Assembly (NCBI RefSeq): GCF_001907295.1 | Contig: NZ_MQVR01000007.1 | Coordinates: 1 to 54,052, forward strand | Reading direction: 5' to 3' | Origin: Bowdeniella nasicola | GTDB lineage: Bacteria > Actinomycetota > Actinomycetes > Actinomycetales > Actinomycetaceae | Length of the DNA: 54,052 bases | In this document: piece by piece, positions 1 to 8,657 of the stretch | Layout of the letters: each line of letters begins with the position of its first letter | Numbering within the stretch: position 1 is the first letter of the stretch | The notes under the pieces: model-generated | Databases searched by the model: none | Seen by the model: only the letters and a program-made list of their open reading frames with translations | What the model was told of the DNA's origin: nothing | Position numbers and translations under genes: made by a program

Positions 1-164
1 GTGAGCCGGCTGAGCAGGCCGCCCGGCCCCGTCAAGCTCACGCCCTGCTCCTTCGCCTGCGCGAGCAAGCGTTCTGCGAGTTCCTTCTGATCGATAATCT
101 CCCCGGTCACGGGATCAATCATCTCGTCGTCAACAACGACAGTGGTCGTGTCAGCCACGGCCAT
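1..164 (-). CDS. IS256-family transposase, N-terminal fragment (cut by window edge)
   Basis: Only the first 54 codons are present. The stretch LLAQAKEQGVSLTGPGGLL followed by SRLT matches the N-terminal region of IS256-type DDE transposases as I know them; the catalytic DDE residues lie beyond the window. The ATG at 164 directly abuts an AAAGGAG sequence, which is too close for good initiation. The GTG at 158, two codons later and 6 bases from GGAG, may be the real start. The enzyme would catalyse cut-and-copy movement of the element. The frame is open to the window edge, so intactness cannot be judged. Confidence 0.8.
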   Translation of the reverse strand, partial: MAVADTTTVVVDDEMIDPVTGEIIDQKELAERLLAQAKEQGVSLTGPGGLLSRL

Positions 165-213
165 CTCCTTTCGGATCAGGCCGGACCCTCACACACCATT
201 ATTCAGACAGTCC
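1..213 (-). mobile_element. End of an IS256-family-like insertion element (partial, runs off the window)
   Basis: The window opens inside a transposase reading frame whose N-terminus resembles IS256-family transposases. Upstream of its start, the minus strand from about 213 reads GGGACTGTCTGAATAATGG, which I take as the terminal inverted repeat. The neighbouring lipoprotein frame runs straight into this sequence and stops after a few codons, as expected if the element had inserted there. The other end and any target duplication lie outside the window, so the boundary at 213 is an inference. Confidence 0.6.
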
Positions 214-455
214 CACTTCGGGAAGAGACGCTCCAGGTCTTCTTTGGGGACCTTGGCTCCCACCTTGAGGTCCTCGAGCGTCCACTCACCCGGGGCGGGC
301 GTGGCCTCGGCTGACTCGCTCGCTGATGCAGACGCTGACGGCGTGGGCGTCCTCGGACCTTCGGTCGAGCCCTTGCCAGAGCAGGATGACAGTGCGAGGG
401 CGGCAGCCGCGCAGGCAATCGATACGCGGGCGAGGGGACGCGCCGAAAATGCCAT
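189..455 (-). pseudogene. Putative lipoprotein gene truncated by the insertion element
   Basis: The product starts MAFSARPLARVSIACAAAAL and has a lipoprotein signal peptide with lipobox LSSC about 24 residues in. A Ser/Ala/Thr/Pro-rich linker (TPTPSASASASESAEATPAP) follows, then a short charged segment (EWTLEDLKVGAKVPKEDLERLF). The last residues, WDCLNNGV, are encoded by what looks like the insertion-element end, so the native C-terminus is missing. Its function is unknown; lipidation at the membrane is inferred from the signal. An in-frame ATG eight codons upstream (479) is an alternative start. The hexamer TAGTGT lies 7 bases before the 455 ATG and no Shine-Dalgarno sequence is visible, so the message may be leaderless. 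Confidence 0.6.
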
Positions 456-528
456 GTAGGTCACACTAGTGGACCGCATGCGTTCGTGAAACCCTTCGAT
501 GCAAGGCTGTGGACAATACCGTTGGGCC

Positions 529-3500
529 TTAGTGAAAGTCCCGGGAGGTCGACGGGACAGCCAAGCTGAGTGGCTCGAACCGGTCGGCCCTTAGCGCGAT
601 CACGCCGTCGGCTTTTTGTACCACGCCGCGAATGATGAGCGCCGCCTGGCCGCGCGCGATCGGTCGGTAGGCCTGCCACACGCCGGGCGAGCAGACGACG
701 TTGAGGATGCCCGTCTCGTCTTCTAGCGCGAGGAAGGTGATGCCCGATGCGGTGCCCGGCCGCTGGCGGTGTGTGACGACGCCGGCCGTGCGGGCGCGCA
801 TGCCATCGGGCAGCCGCCCGAATTCGGCGATCGAGTAGATGCCGTCGGCGCGCAGCTGGGGACGGACAAACGTGATCGGATGTTCCTTCGATGTGCCGGT
901 TGCCCGCACGTCGAGGACGCTGCGCTCGAGCGTCGTGAGGGCCGGCAGTTCGGGTAGCGTCGCGGGCGTGTCGATGCCTGGGATCGGAAGTTGCTCGTAG
1001 ACGACGTCGCCGCTGCGGTGGCGCCGCCCGCTCGTCCACGTGGCCGACCACAGCATCTCGCGGCGGGAGCCGAAGGCCTGCAGCGCGCCGGCGCTGGCGA
1101 GGTTTTCGATCTGCGTGACCGATAGCCGGGCGCGCGCGGCAAGGTCCATCGGGTCGGAAAAGGGGCGTTGCGCTCGGGCTGCCACGATGCGTTCGGCGGC
1201 CTGCTCGCCGATCCCGCGGATGGGCGCAAGGCCGAGCAGGACGGCGCCTGAGGGATGCACGAGGCGCGCGACGCTCTCGTCGTATTCCGGGTGCCGCTCG
1301 CCCTCGTGCGCGACGACGCTCGCGTGCACATCGGAGGTGAGCACGTCGGCGGGTAGGACGGTCACGCCGTGGCGGCGCGCGTCGGCGACGAGCGAGGCCG
1401 GCGAATAAAACCCCATCGGCTGGGCGGCAAGCAGGCCCGCATAAAACGCCTCCGGGTGGTGCACCTTCAAATACGCCGACGCGTAGACGAGGTAGGCGAA
1501 GGAAAACGAGTGCGACTCGGGAAAGCCGAAGCTCGCGAACCCCTCGAGCGTCGCATAGATCTGCTCGGCGACCTCCCCGCTGATGCCGCGCTCGGCCATG
1601 CCGATAATGAGCTGGTCGTGCAGCGCCGCCATGCGTTCCAGGGAGCGCTTCGCCCCCATCGCCTTGCGGAGCTTATCCGCCTGCGCCGGGGTGAAACCTG
1701 CCGCGTCGACCGCGATCTGCATGAGCTGCTCTTGAAACAGCGGCACCCCGAGCGTCTTTTCTAGCGCGGGTTTGAGCAGCGGGTGCAGGTAGGTGACCTC
1801 TTCGCGCCCCAGGCGGCGGCGCAGGTAGGGGTTGACCGAGCCGCCCTGGATCGGTCCGGGGCGGATGAGGGCGACCTCGACGACGATGTCGTAAAAACAG
1901 CGCGGGGCCATGCGCGGCAGCGTCTGCATCTGGGCACGAGATTCGACCTGGAAGACGCCGACGGTATCGGCGGCGCACAGCAGGTCGTAGACGCCGGGGT
2001 CCTCCTGCGGGATGTCGTGCAGGTCGATGCGGCGCCCGTCGTGCGTGATGCCGCGGGCGGCCAGGTCGTTGAAGGCGTAGCGCAGCGCGGTCAGCATGCC
2101 GAGGCCAAGGAGGTCGAATTTCACGAGGCCGGCATCGGCGCAATCATCCTTGTCCCACTGCAAGACGGTGCGCCCGGGCATCGCTGCCCACTGGATCGGG
2201 CAGACGTCGACGACGGGCCGGTCGCACAGCACCATGCCGCCGGGGTGGATGCCGAGGTGTCGCGGCAGCCGCATGAACCGTTCGGCAAGATCGGCGACGG
2301 GTGCGGGGACGCCCTCATCGACGGCGCCCCAGCGTTCGAGTTTTTTCGTCATCGCATCCGAGGCGCCCGCGCTGTAGCCGAGGGCCCGCGCGGCGTCGCG
2401 GACGGCGGAGCGGGTGCGATAGGTGATGACGTTCGCGACGAGGGCGGCGTGGGAGCGGCCGTAGCGTCGGTAGACGAACTGGATGACTTCCTCGCGCCTG
2501 CCCGATTCGATGTCGACATCGATATCGGGTGGGCCGGAGCGGCCGGGCGATAAAAACCGCTCGAATAGGAGCTTGTGGGTGACGGCGTCCACGGCGGTGA
2601 TCCCGAGCGCGAAACAGACCGCGGAATTCGCTGCCGAGCCACGGCCCTGGCACAGGATGTTGTTGCGGCGGCAAAAGGCGACGATCTCGTGGACGATCAG
2701 GAAATAGCCGGGGAAGCCGAGCTCTTCGATGATGGCGAGCTCGTGTTCGATCATCCGATAGGCGCCCGGCACCCGCTCGGCGTGCGGGGGTCCGTAGCGC
2801 TGTTCGGCGCCACGCATCGTGAGCTCGCGCAGCCAGCTCGCTTCGCTGTGGCCGTCGGGGACGGGATGCGGCGGCAGGTTGGGTGCGATAAGGGACAGGT
2901 CGAAGGCGCATTCGGTGCCGAGGGCCGCGGCGGTGGCGACGGCCTGCGGGTGGCGACGGTGCAGGCGCGCCATCTCGCTCGCGCCCCGCAGGTAGGCGGG
3001 CGCGGGCGGCAGGTGGGCGTCGGCATCGGTGAGCGAAGCGTTGTGGGAGGTGGCCTGCAGCGCGGTAAGCAGCGGGAAATCTTCGGGACGCGCGCAGTAG
3101 ACGTCGCCGGTCGCGACGAGCGGCACCCGGTAGTCGCGAGCGAGGTCCGCGAGGGCATCGTGCAGGTGGGCGTCATCGCCGCGGCCGGTCGCGACGATTT
3201 CGATCGCGACGCTCTCCTTTCCGAACAGCGCGATGAGGCGGTCGAGCCCCGCGCGCGCTGTGCCTTCGTGCAGCAGCCGCGGCAGGTAACCGTCGCGCCC
3301 CCCGGTCAGGATCAGGAAGTCGCCGCCCGCGGCGAGCTCGGCGAGGTCCACCCGAAGGTCGCGTTGGCGGCTTTCGTGCTCGTCGCCCGTCGCGAGGTGT
3401 GCGGCCGCGAGGGTGCGCGACAGGTGAGCATAGTCGACGGCGTTGCGGGCGAGTGCGACGACGTTCGTCGGCCCGGTTGGGCTCGTCGTCGTGAGTTCGG

Positions 3501-3696
3501 CGCCGGTGACGGCGGCAAGCCCCACCTCGGCGGCGGCGCGCGCGTGCTGGATGACGCCGTACAGGCCGTCGCGGTCGGTCAGGGCGAGGGCGGTGAGCTC
3601 GAGTTCGGCGGCGCGCTCGACGAGTTCGGCGGGTTCGTTCGCGCCGCGCAGGAACGTGAACGCCGAGTGGCTGTGCAGTTCGGCGTAGCTAGTCAT
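529..3696 (-). CDS. dnaE2: Error-prone DNA polymerase III alpha subunit DnaE2 (ImuC)
   Basis: The catalytic polymerase of the actinobacterial mutasome, which performs error-prone translesion synthesis after DNA damage. The 1055-residue length is typical. The N-terminal PHP domain starts with MTSYAELHSHSAF and its two histidines. The polymerase core contains PPDIDVDIESGRR with the acidic catalytic triad region and later VGVFQVESRAQM. A helix-hairpin-helix region and an OB-fold end (GVVTHRQRPGTASGITFLAL) close the protein. I chose the ATG at 3696, not the longer open frame from 3759, because the PHP motif begins there and it overlaps the imuB stop by 8 bases, implying translational coupling. 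It is the last gene of a three-gene operon whose SOS boxes lie upstream of imuA. Confidence 0.96.
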   Translation of the reverse strand: MTSYAELHSHSAFTFLRGANEPAELVERAAELELTALALTDRDGLYGVIQHARAAAEVGLAAVTGAELTTTSPTGPTNVVALARNAVDYAHLSRTLAAAHLATGDEHESRQRDLRVDLAELAAGGDFLILTGGRDGYLPRLLHEGTARAGLDRLIALFGKESVAIEIVATGRGDDAHLHDALADLARDYRVPLVATGDVYCARPEDFPLLTALQATSHNASLTDADAHLPPAPAYLRGASEMARLHRRHPQAVATAAALGTECAFDLSLIAPNLPPHPVPDGHSEASWLRELTMRGAEQRYGPPHAERVPGAYRMIEHELAIIEELGFPGYFLIVHEIVAFCRRNNILCQGRGSAANSAVCFALGITAVDAVTHKLLFERFLSPGRSGPPDIDVDIESGRREEVIQFVYRRYGRSHAALVANVITYRTRSAVRDAARALGYSAGASDAMTKKLERWGAVDEGVPAPVADLAERFMRLPRHLGIHPGGMVLCDRPVVDVCPIQWAAMPGRTVLQWDKDDCADAGLVKFDLLGLGMLTALRYAFNDLAARGITHDGRRIDLHDIPQEDPGVYDLLCAADTVGVFQVESRAQMQTLPRMAPRCFYDIVVEVALIRPGPIQGGSVNPYLRRRLGREEVTYLHPLLKPALEKTLGVPLFQEQLMQIAVDAAGFTPAQADKLRKAMGAKRSLERMAALHDQLIIGMAERGISGEVAEQIYATLEGFASFGFPESHSFSFAYLVYASAYLKVHHPEAFYAGLLAAQPMGFYSPASLVADARRHGVTVLPADVLTSDVHASVVAHEGERHPEYDESVARLVHPSGAVLLGLAPIRGIGEQAAERIVAARAQRPFSDPMDLAARARLSVTQIENLASAGALQAFGSRREMLWSATWTSGRRHRSGDVVYEQLPIPGIDTPATLPELPALTTLERSVLDVRATGTSKEHPITFVRPQLRADGIYSIAEFGRLPDGMRARTAGVVTHRQRPGTASGITFLALEDETGILNVVCSPGVWQAYRPIARGQAALIIRGVVQKADGVIALRADRFEPLSLAVPSTSRDFH

Positions 3697-5233
3697 AGTA
3701 GCCCTCGATCCGCCACGTGCCGCCGACCCCAACGACGAGCAGCGGCGGCCCCGCCTCAATCACGAGCTGGAGGTAGCAGCGTTCGGGGACGCCCTCCCAC
3801 CACCGCTCGATGAGTGGCCACGGCCCCGCCCACTGCACGATGCGTCCCGCGTCGGGCACTGCCGGCAGTCCGCTCATGCGGTAGCTCGCGGGCGCACTCA
3901 TCCATCCGCGGTGTGCGGGCGGCACGGGGATGGCTGCCCCGTCGGCATCGAACAGGCGCACCGGCAGGGTTTTTTCCAGCACGACGGTGGGCGCCGGCCC
4001 GAGCAGGGTCCCGGCCCACGGCCCGGAGCGCACCGGTTCGCTCGTGGCGGCGACCGCGGGCACGACGGCGATGCGCGAACGCGGGTCGCGCCCGCCACGC
4101 TCGGCGATGACGTGCACCGTGCTGATCCCTGCGAGCGACTGGAGCCGGGAGCGCGCCCGGTCGATGCGTTCGCGGTCCGTGCCCCGGCCCCACAGCGGGG
4201 TGCCGTACTCGGCGCCGCGTCCCTGGGAGCACAGTTGCAGGTGGGTGAGCTGCCCGTCGGGCCGATCGGTGCCGCCCAGCCAGGCGTCGAGCTGCCAGCG
4301 CACCCGGTCCGTCATGGCCGCGGGCGTCAGCTGCGTATCCGGCGTGATCATCCAGGTGCGCTCGTGCGTGGTGCCCGCGGTCGTGCGGGCGGTAATGCGC
4401 AGTTGGGTACAGCTGCGGCCCGCGAGCCGACCCGCGAGTTCCTCGGCGAGCGTGCGGGCGAGGAAGGCGGCGGCGTCGCTCGTGGCGAGCGGTGGGTCGA
4501 CCTCCCGGCCCGCGCTGACCTCGCTGCGTTCTTGGCTCGCGCGGGGCACGACGACGTCCCGGCCCGACGCGAGGTCATAGGCGAGCGTGCCGCGCGCTCC
4601 AAACCGGGTGGCGACGGCGCCGCGCGGTAGTGCCAGGAAATCGCCGAGCGTGCGGATCCCGAAACGCTCGCACAACTCGATAAGCTCGGCCATCTCACGG
4701 TTGGGTGAGATGGCCTGCAGCGCCGTCATCCGGTGGCGCGCCAAAAATTCGCGCGTCTGCGCATCCTCGATCACGCAGCCCGACCGCGCCGCGAGAATCG
4801 CCGCGAGCGTCCCGTCGGCGATCCCGACGAAGGCTTCCGCGCCGGAGGCCTCGATGACGGCGCCGATGAGCTGTTCGGCAAGGGGCCATTCGCCGCCGCA
4901 GTGGCGGGCGGGTCCGCGAGCATCGGCAAGGACGAGCCCGGGCCGTACGATGAGTGGCAGCGCGATGACCCGTTCGATCCCGCCAAGGACCGTTTCAAAG
5001 ACGCGGGCCTCGCGCACGGGATCGTCCGGGAGCACGATGAGCTCGGGGCAGGTGGCGGCCGCTTGGCGGCGCCGCATCCCGCGCCGCACGCCCGCCCGGC
5101 TCGCGGCGGGCGTCACGTCGCGCACCTCGCGCGCATCGTGGATCGCCGCGGGTGCGTCCGGTGGAATCAGCCCCTCGGCGATGGCCGCCGCGATCGGCCA
5201 CGACGGCACCCACAGGCACACCTGCCGGGTCAC
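3689..5233 (-). CDS. imuB: ImuB, Y-family polymerase-like mutasome subunit
   Basis: ImuB-type proteins resemble Y-family polymerases but have lost catalysis; they bridge DnaE2 to the sliding clamp. The N-terminus (RQVCLWVPSWPIAAA) aligns with the palm start of DinB/UmuC proteins, but the acidic metal ligand expected there is replaced by a Val/Pro context. A helix-hairpin-helix-like part follows (ISPNREMAELIELCERFGIR), then little-finger-like and C-terminal segments ending RIEGYYD. Length is 514 residues. The start is a GTG at 5233 overlapping the imuA stop as GTGA, and the end overlaps dnaE2, so all three genes should be translated together. Confidence 0.93.
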   Translation of the reverse strand: MTRQVCLWVPSWPIAAAIAEGLIPPDAPAAIHDAREVRDVTPAASRAGVRRGMRRRQAAATCPELIVLPDDPVREARVFETVLGGIERVIALPLIVRPGLVLADARGPARHCGGEWPLAEQLIGAVIEASGAEAFVGIADGTLAAILAARSGCVIEDAQTREFLARHRMTALQAISPNREMAELIELCERFGIRTLGDFLALPRGAVATRFGARGTLAYDLASGRDVVVPRASQERSEVSAGREVDPPLATSDAAAFLARTLAEELAGRLAGRSCTQLRITARTTAGTTHERTWMITPDTQLTPAAMTDRVRWQLDAWLGGTDRPDGQLTHLQLCSQGRGAEYGTPLWGRGTDRERIDRARSRLQSLAGISTVHVIAERGGRDPRSRIAVVPAVAATSEPVRSGPWAGTLLGPAPTVVLEKTLPVRLFDADGAAIPVPPAHRGWMSAPASYRMSGLPAVPDAGRIVQWAGPWPLIERWWEGVPERCYLQLVIEAGPPLLVVGVGGTWRIEGYYD

Positions 5234-5841
5234 GATACGACCGCCAGGTGCCGATACGGCTCGAGCTTCTCACCCGCCGCCACCATGACCCGCCGCCCCT
5301 GGGTGCGCACCTGGATGATCCGCTGCGTGACGTATCCGGCGCCGTCCTCGCAGCCGCTGGCCTGCACGACCTCGGCCGCGATCGAGATCGCCCCGGGCCA
5401 TGCGACGGTCGTCAGCAGCGTCGTGCCGCGGTTGCGCAGCCGCCCGGCGAGTGCGCGCCGATCGCCCGCGCCGAGCGCCCCACCGGAGCCCAAGACGACG
5501 ACGTCCGCGCCGTCAATCGCGGCCGCGAGCACCGCGGATGTCGCCCCCGTCGGCAAATACAGCACGCGGTCCAGGCCAACACCGGCCTGCCCGGCCGCAT
5601 ACCAGCCGACGTCCCGCATCCCGATGACGACGCACCAGCGGTTTTCCCCCATGATCGCGGCAGCAAGAGACCACAGGATCATGCGCGATCCGGCAACGTG
5701 CACGGCACTGCCGCGCGGCAGCCCACCCGGCAGCAGCGGCCGCAGCGTCGGCGGCACCGGCCAGGCGTCATCGGCCATGCGCAGCCCAGTGCGGGTTTCC
5801 GCTTCCTGCAAAATGGAACGCGCCTGCGCCAAGCGATCCAT
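5230..5841 (-). CDS. imuA: ImuA-type RecA-like mutasome accessory protein
   Basis: First gene of the mutasome operon. The product (203 residues) has a RecA-like layout: LLPGGLPRGSAVHVAGS in the place of a P-loop, IDGADVVVLGSGGALG resembling a Walker B strand, and GTTLLTTVAWPG beyond. The P-loop lacks the GKT signature, as expected for a degenerate ImuA-type protein that recruits partners without acting as a full ATPase. Identification relies mostly on position and fold-like spacing. The ATG at 5841 sits 6 bases from an AGGAGG; the GTG one codon earlier (5844) is only 3 bases away and less likely. A LexA-type box lies just upstream. Confidence 0.82.
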   Translation of the reverse strand: MDRLAQARSILQEAETRTGLRMADDAWPVPPTLRPLLPGGLPRGSAVHVAGSRMILWSLAAAIMGENRWCVVIGMRDVGWYAAGQAGVGLDRVLYLPTGATSAVLAAAIDGADVVVLGSGGALGAGDRRALAGRLRNRGTTLLTTVAWPGAISIAAEVVQASGCEDGAGYVTQRIIQVRTQGRRVMVAAGEKLEPYRHLAVVS

Positions 5842-5854
5842 CACGCACCTCCTA

Positions 5855-5868
5855 CGAACATGTGTTCG
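5855..5868 (-). promoter_or_regulatory. LexA SOS box at the imuA promoter
   Basis: The sequence CGAACATGTGTTCG is a perfect CGAAC-N4-GTTCG palindrome, the core of the actinobacterial LexA box. It lies 14 bases before the imuA ATG. A TAGAAT hexamer on the minus strand (5869-5874) directly abuts it, so LexA bound here would cover the transcription start region. Confidence 0.9.
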
Positions 5869-5906
5869 ATTCTAGAATGCCTGACGGACAGCGACCCCCG
5901 CAAGAT

Positions 5907-5920
5907 CAAACACCTGTTCG
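5907..5920 (-). promoter_or_regulatory. Second, imperfect SOS box upstream of imuA
   Basis: The sequence CAAACACCTGTTCG matches CGAAC-N4-GTTCG at 9 of 10 conserved positions. It lies 52 bases upstream of the perfect box, between imuA and the divergent YbhB-like gene, so it could reinforce repression of imuA or act on the other promoter. Confidence 0.6.
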
Positions 5921-6006
5921 AATGATGTGGCACTCGCGTGGATACCCGACGTTCGAGCCCATCCCCCATTAGCCTTGAGGTGACACCCAACGCATTTGGA
6001 GGAGAC

Positions 6007-6537
6007 ATGAACCTGTCCCGCCCCGTGGCCCCAGAACCCTACGAGATGCTCCCCGAGGTCCCCGCGTTTTCGGTGACCTCGACCGATATTCGCGATGGCC
6101 AGACGATGCCCGACGATCAGACTCAGTCTGGGGGGAACATCTCCCCGCACCTGTCCTGGTCTGGCTTCCCGAAAGAGACCAAGTCCTTTGCCGTGACGTG
6201 CTTTGATCCCGACGCGCCGACACCCGCCGGTTTTTGGCACTGGACGATCCTCGATATTGGCGCCAAGACGACCGAGCTCGCGACCGGCGCTGGCGCCTCC
6301 GACCTCGACCTCGACGGCGCCGCCTTCCACGTCCGCAATGACGGCGGCGAACACTCCTACATGGGCGCGGCTCCGCCGGCCGGCGACCGCGCGCACCGCT
6401 ATATCTTCGCAATCCACGCCCTCGACACCGAAACCCTCGACCTCGACGAGGACGCCACCCCGACGGTCGCGGCATTCACGATGCTGTTCCACACGCTCGC
6501 GCGCGCGACCCTCACCGTCACCTATCAGCAGAAGTAG
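6007..6537 (+). CDS. YbhB/YbcL-family (PEBP-like) protein
   Basis: A 176-residue member of the bacterial phosphatidylethanolamine-binding-protein-like family, identified from [38 protein letters not shown] and the ligand-pocket region [19 protein letters not shown]. Length fits the family. These proteins are cytosolic and their bacterial role is poorly defined. The ATG at 6007 follows GGAGGAG at ideal spacing; an upstream in-frame ATG at 5938 lacks such a site and lies outside the conserved domain. It is divergent from imuA, and its last 20 bases overlap the end of the convergent pseudouridine synthase gene. Confidence 0.9.
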   Translation: MNLSRPVAPEPYEMLPEVPAFSVTSTDIRDGQTMPDDQTQSGGNISPHLSWSGFPKETKSFAVTCFDPDAPTPAGFWHWTILDIGAKTTELATGAGASDLDLDGAAFHVRNDGGEHSYMGAAPPAGDRAHRYIFAIHALDTETLDLDEDATPTVAAFTMLFHTLARATLTVTYQQK

Positions 6538-7366
6538 GCAGCGGCGCCTGCACTTCGAAGCCCGGCCCGGCCAGGTGGTAGGCGTGCAGGCGCAGCTCCT
6601 CGGACTCACGCACCCCGGGATACAGTGGATCGCCGATGATCGGGAACCCGAGATACGCAAGCGTCACCCGCAGTTGATGCGTGCGCCCGGTCAGCGGCGC
6701 CAAATCCCACTCAATTTCCTCGCCGACGCTAAGTGCGCGCAGCCGCGTGCGCGCGTTCGGTTCCCCCGCGACGACCTCGACTTGCAGCCCGGATTTTTCC
6801 AGCCGCAGCGCGACCTCATGCCACGCACCGTCGAGCAGCTCTTCGCGGCCCCCGGGATGGCTCACGGCGCGGTAGCGGCGGTGGACCAGGCCGTCTTGAA
6901 ACCACCCCTGGATGCGGGAGCGCGACGCCCGCTCCGTGACGAGCAGCAGGACCCCCGACGTTAACCGGTCGAGGCGATGCGCGGGCACGATGTCGTCGTT
7001 GTCAAACTGTCGCCTGGCCTGCACGACGACGGAGCGCGCAACGTAGGCGCCGCGCGGCATCGTCGCAAGCCCCGCCGGCTTATTGACCGCAATCCAGCCC
7101 TCCCCCTCGGCGATGATCTCGATCGGCACGTGGGTCTCGTCGGGTACCGGCCGGTGAATATACAGCGGCTCGTCCGGCCCCATGATTCGCGACGGCTCAA
7201 TCGCCACGTCATCGTCACCGACGACCCACCCGGCAGCAAACGCCCGGTCCACGCCCGCCTCGCCGACGACTCCCCCCAACAGGTGGGCCACGCGCTCGCG
7301 GGCGCCCATCGCCGTATCGGCGGGCAGGGGCCGGGCGGGCAGGCCGCCGCGCATGGGTACAGGCAT
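6518..7366 (-). CDS. RluA-family 23S rRNA/tRNA pseudouridine synthase
   Basis: Isomerises uridine to pseudouridine in structured RNA. The 282-residue product has the family hallmark [15 protein letters not shown], in which the aspartate of HRLDRLTSG is the catalytic residue. [15 protein letters not shown] precedes it and [19 protein letters not shown] follows, then GDPLYP. The N-terminus (residues 1-75) is not a clear S4 domain. The start at 7366 was chosen because upstream codons run through a divergent promoter region with no coding character. The target nucleotide cannot be told from sequence. Confidence 0.9.
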   Translation of the reverse strand: MPVPMRGGLPARPLPADTAMGARERVAHLLGGVVGEAGVDRAFAAGWVVGDDDVAIEPSRIMGPDEPLYIHRPVPDETHVPIEIIAEGEGWIAVNKPAGLATMPRGAYVARSVVVQARRQFDNDDIVPAHRLDRLTSGVLLLVTERASRSRIQGWFQDGLVHRRYRAVSHPGGREELLDGAWHEVALRLEKSGLQVEVVAGEPNARTRLRALSVGEEIEWDLAPLTGRTHQLRVTLAYLGFPIIGDPLYPGVRESEELRLHAYHLAGPGFEVQAPLPTSADR

Positions 7367-7388
7367 GTCATCTATCGTGACATGCCGG

Positions 7389-7417
7389 TTGACCAAATAT
7401 ACCCCCCGGGGTATATC
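7389..7417 (+). promoter_or_regulatory. Sigma-A-type promoter overlapped by a CsoR-family-like operator
   Basis: TTGACC (7389-7394) and TATATC (7412-7417) are separated by 17 bases. The interval holds a perfect inverted repeat, ATATACCCC-CC-GGGGTATAT (7397-7416), which occupies the spacer and overlaps the -10 box. A T/A-rich flank plus a C-run/G-run palindrome is the operator style of the CsoR/RcnR/CstR repressor family. Position implies repression of the membrane-protein gene starting at 7449. No such repressor gene is encoded in this window. Confidence 0.75.
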
Positions 7418-7448
7418 TAAGGTGTTCCCATTCCCGAGAAGGACCACC

Positions 7449-8657
7449 ATGATCCACAACCTTGGCGAGCGGTACTCGCCCCTGTATTTCCTTGCATCCC
7501 TGGGCTTCGGCGGCATGTCCGTCCTGTTCTTCATGAACCTCATGCACCTGACGCCCCACCCTGACACGCCAATGCCGACCGTCGAGTCGATCGCCGCGGC
7601 GTGGGCCGACGGCATCACCGGCCCGATCGTCTTCGCCTATGCCGGCATCATCCCCTTCTTTTTGATCCACCTCGCGCTGCTCGCGTGGAATATCCGCGAG
7701 TTCCGCCTGTGGCGCACGACGGCCTCCTACCGCCAGACGGTCTCCTCGAACGCCGAGGTCACGCTGCTCGCCGTGCCGCTGACGATCGGGATGACGATCA
7801 ACGGCCTGTTCGTCGTCGGCGCCGTCACCGTCCCGGGCCTGTGGTCCGCCATCGAATACCTCCTGCCCGCCGCCCTGCTCGCCTATGGCCTAGTCGGCGC
7901 GCTCGCGCTGTACTACCTGGGCCGCTACCTCAACCGCGTCTTACACCATGGCTTCGACTTCCGCGCCAACGGCGGCCTCAACCAGTTGCTCGCGTCCTTC
8001 GCGTTCGCGATGGTCGCCGTCGGCTTTGCCGCCCCGGCCGCGATGAGCCACGTGACACTCACCGTCGTCCTCGGTCTTGCGGGCGCGATCTTCTTCGGCG
8101 TGATCTCGGCGCTGCTGTTCGCGATCTTCCTGCCGATGGGCGTCATGAGCATGCTGCGCTACGGCCTGTCGCTTGCGAACTCGGCGACGCTGTGGCTCGG
8201 CATCCCGATCATCACGCTGTGGGCGATCACGGTGTTGCGCTCGCGCCACGGCCTCATCACGCTCGATGGCAACCCTGCGGGCCCGAGCTCTATCGCGCTC
8301 TTCGTCGTGCTGCTCACGGCGCTACTCGCCCAGCTCGTGTTCCTGTTCCTCGGGCACGTCGCGATGTCGACGAACGGCTTTTACCGCCGGTTCGTGTTCT
8401 CGCGCACCGAGCAGTCCCCGGCCGCGTTCACGCTCGTGTGCCCCGGCGTCGCGCTCGGCGTCCTCACGTTCTTCTTCCTGAACATCGGCCTCGTGAAAAA
8501 CGGCATCTTCGCCGCCGGCTCCGCTGTCTATTACCTCGTGCTGGCAGGCGCGTACGTCGTGCAGTTCGCAACGATTGTGCTCATGGTCGCGCTCGTGCGC
8601 AACCAACTGCTGCGTGAGCGTCGGCCGTCAGAAGCCCTGGCGCTCGCGACGAGCTAG
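7449..8657 (+). CDS. Polytopic membrane protein, possibly TsoY-like
   Basis: A 402-residue integral membrane protein with roughly ten hydrophobic segments, including SLGFGGMSVLFFMNLMHLT at the N-terminus, GMTINGLFVVGAVTV, and LVCPGVALGVLTFFFLNIG near residue 340, which contains its few cysteine residues. I do not recognise it with confidence. The CPG-containing segment recalls the family annotated as TsoY (seleno)protein; a distant TDT/TehA-type channel is another option. The ATG at 7449 follows AAGGA by 5 bases. The promoter carries a CsoR-family-like operator, suggesting induction by a metal or a reactive sulfur species. It meets the next gene tail to tail with a 4-base overlap. Confidence 0.7.
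   Translation: MIHNLGERYSPLYFLASLGFGGMSVLFFMNLMHLTPHPDTPMPTVESIAAAWADGITGPIVFAYAGIIPFFLIHLALLAWNIREFRLWRTTASYRQTVSSNAEVTLLAVPLTIGMTINGLFVVGAVTVPGLWSAIEYLLPAALLAYGLVGALALYYLGRYLNRVLHHGFDFRANGGLNQLLASFAFAMVAVGFAAPAAMSHVTLTVVLGLAGAIFFGVISALLFAIFLPMGVMSMLRYGLSLANSATLWLGIPIITLWAITVLRSRHGLITLDGNPAGPSSIALFVVLLTALLAQLVFLFLGHVAMSTNGFYRRFVFSRTEQSPAAFTLVCPGVALGVLTFFFLNIGLVKNGIFAAGSAVYYLVLAGAYVVQFATIVLMVALVRNQLLRERRPSEALALATS

Noticed and set aside
509-517. TGTGGACAA as a second DnaA box
   Set aside because: One mismatch to the consensus and isolated downstream of dnaE2; too weak to call.
2575-3813. 412-codon plus-strand frame inside dnaE2
   Set aside because: Shadow of the DnaE2 coding frame; no domain recognisable.
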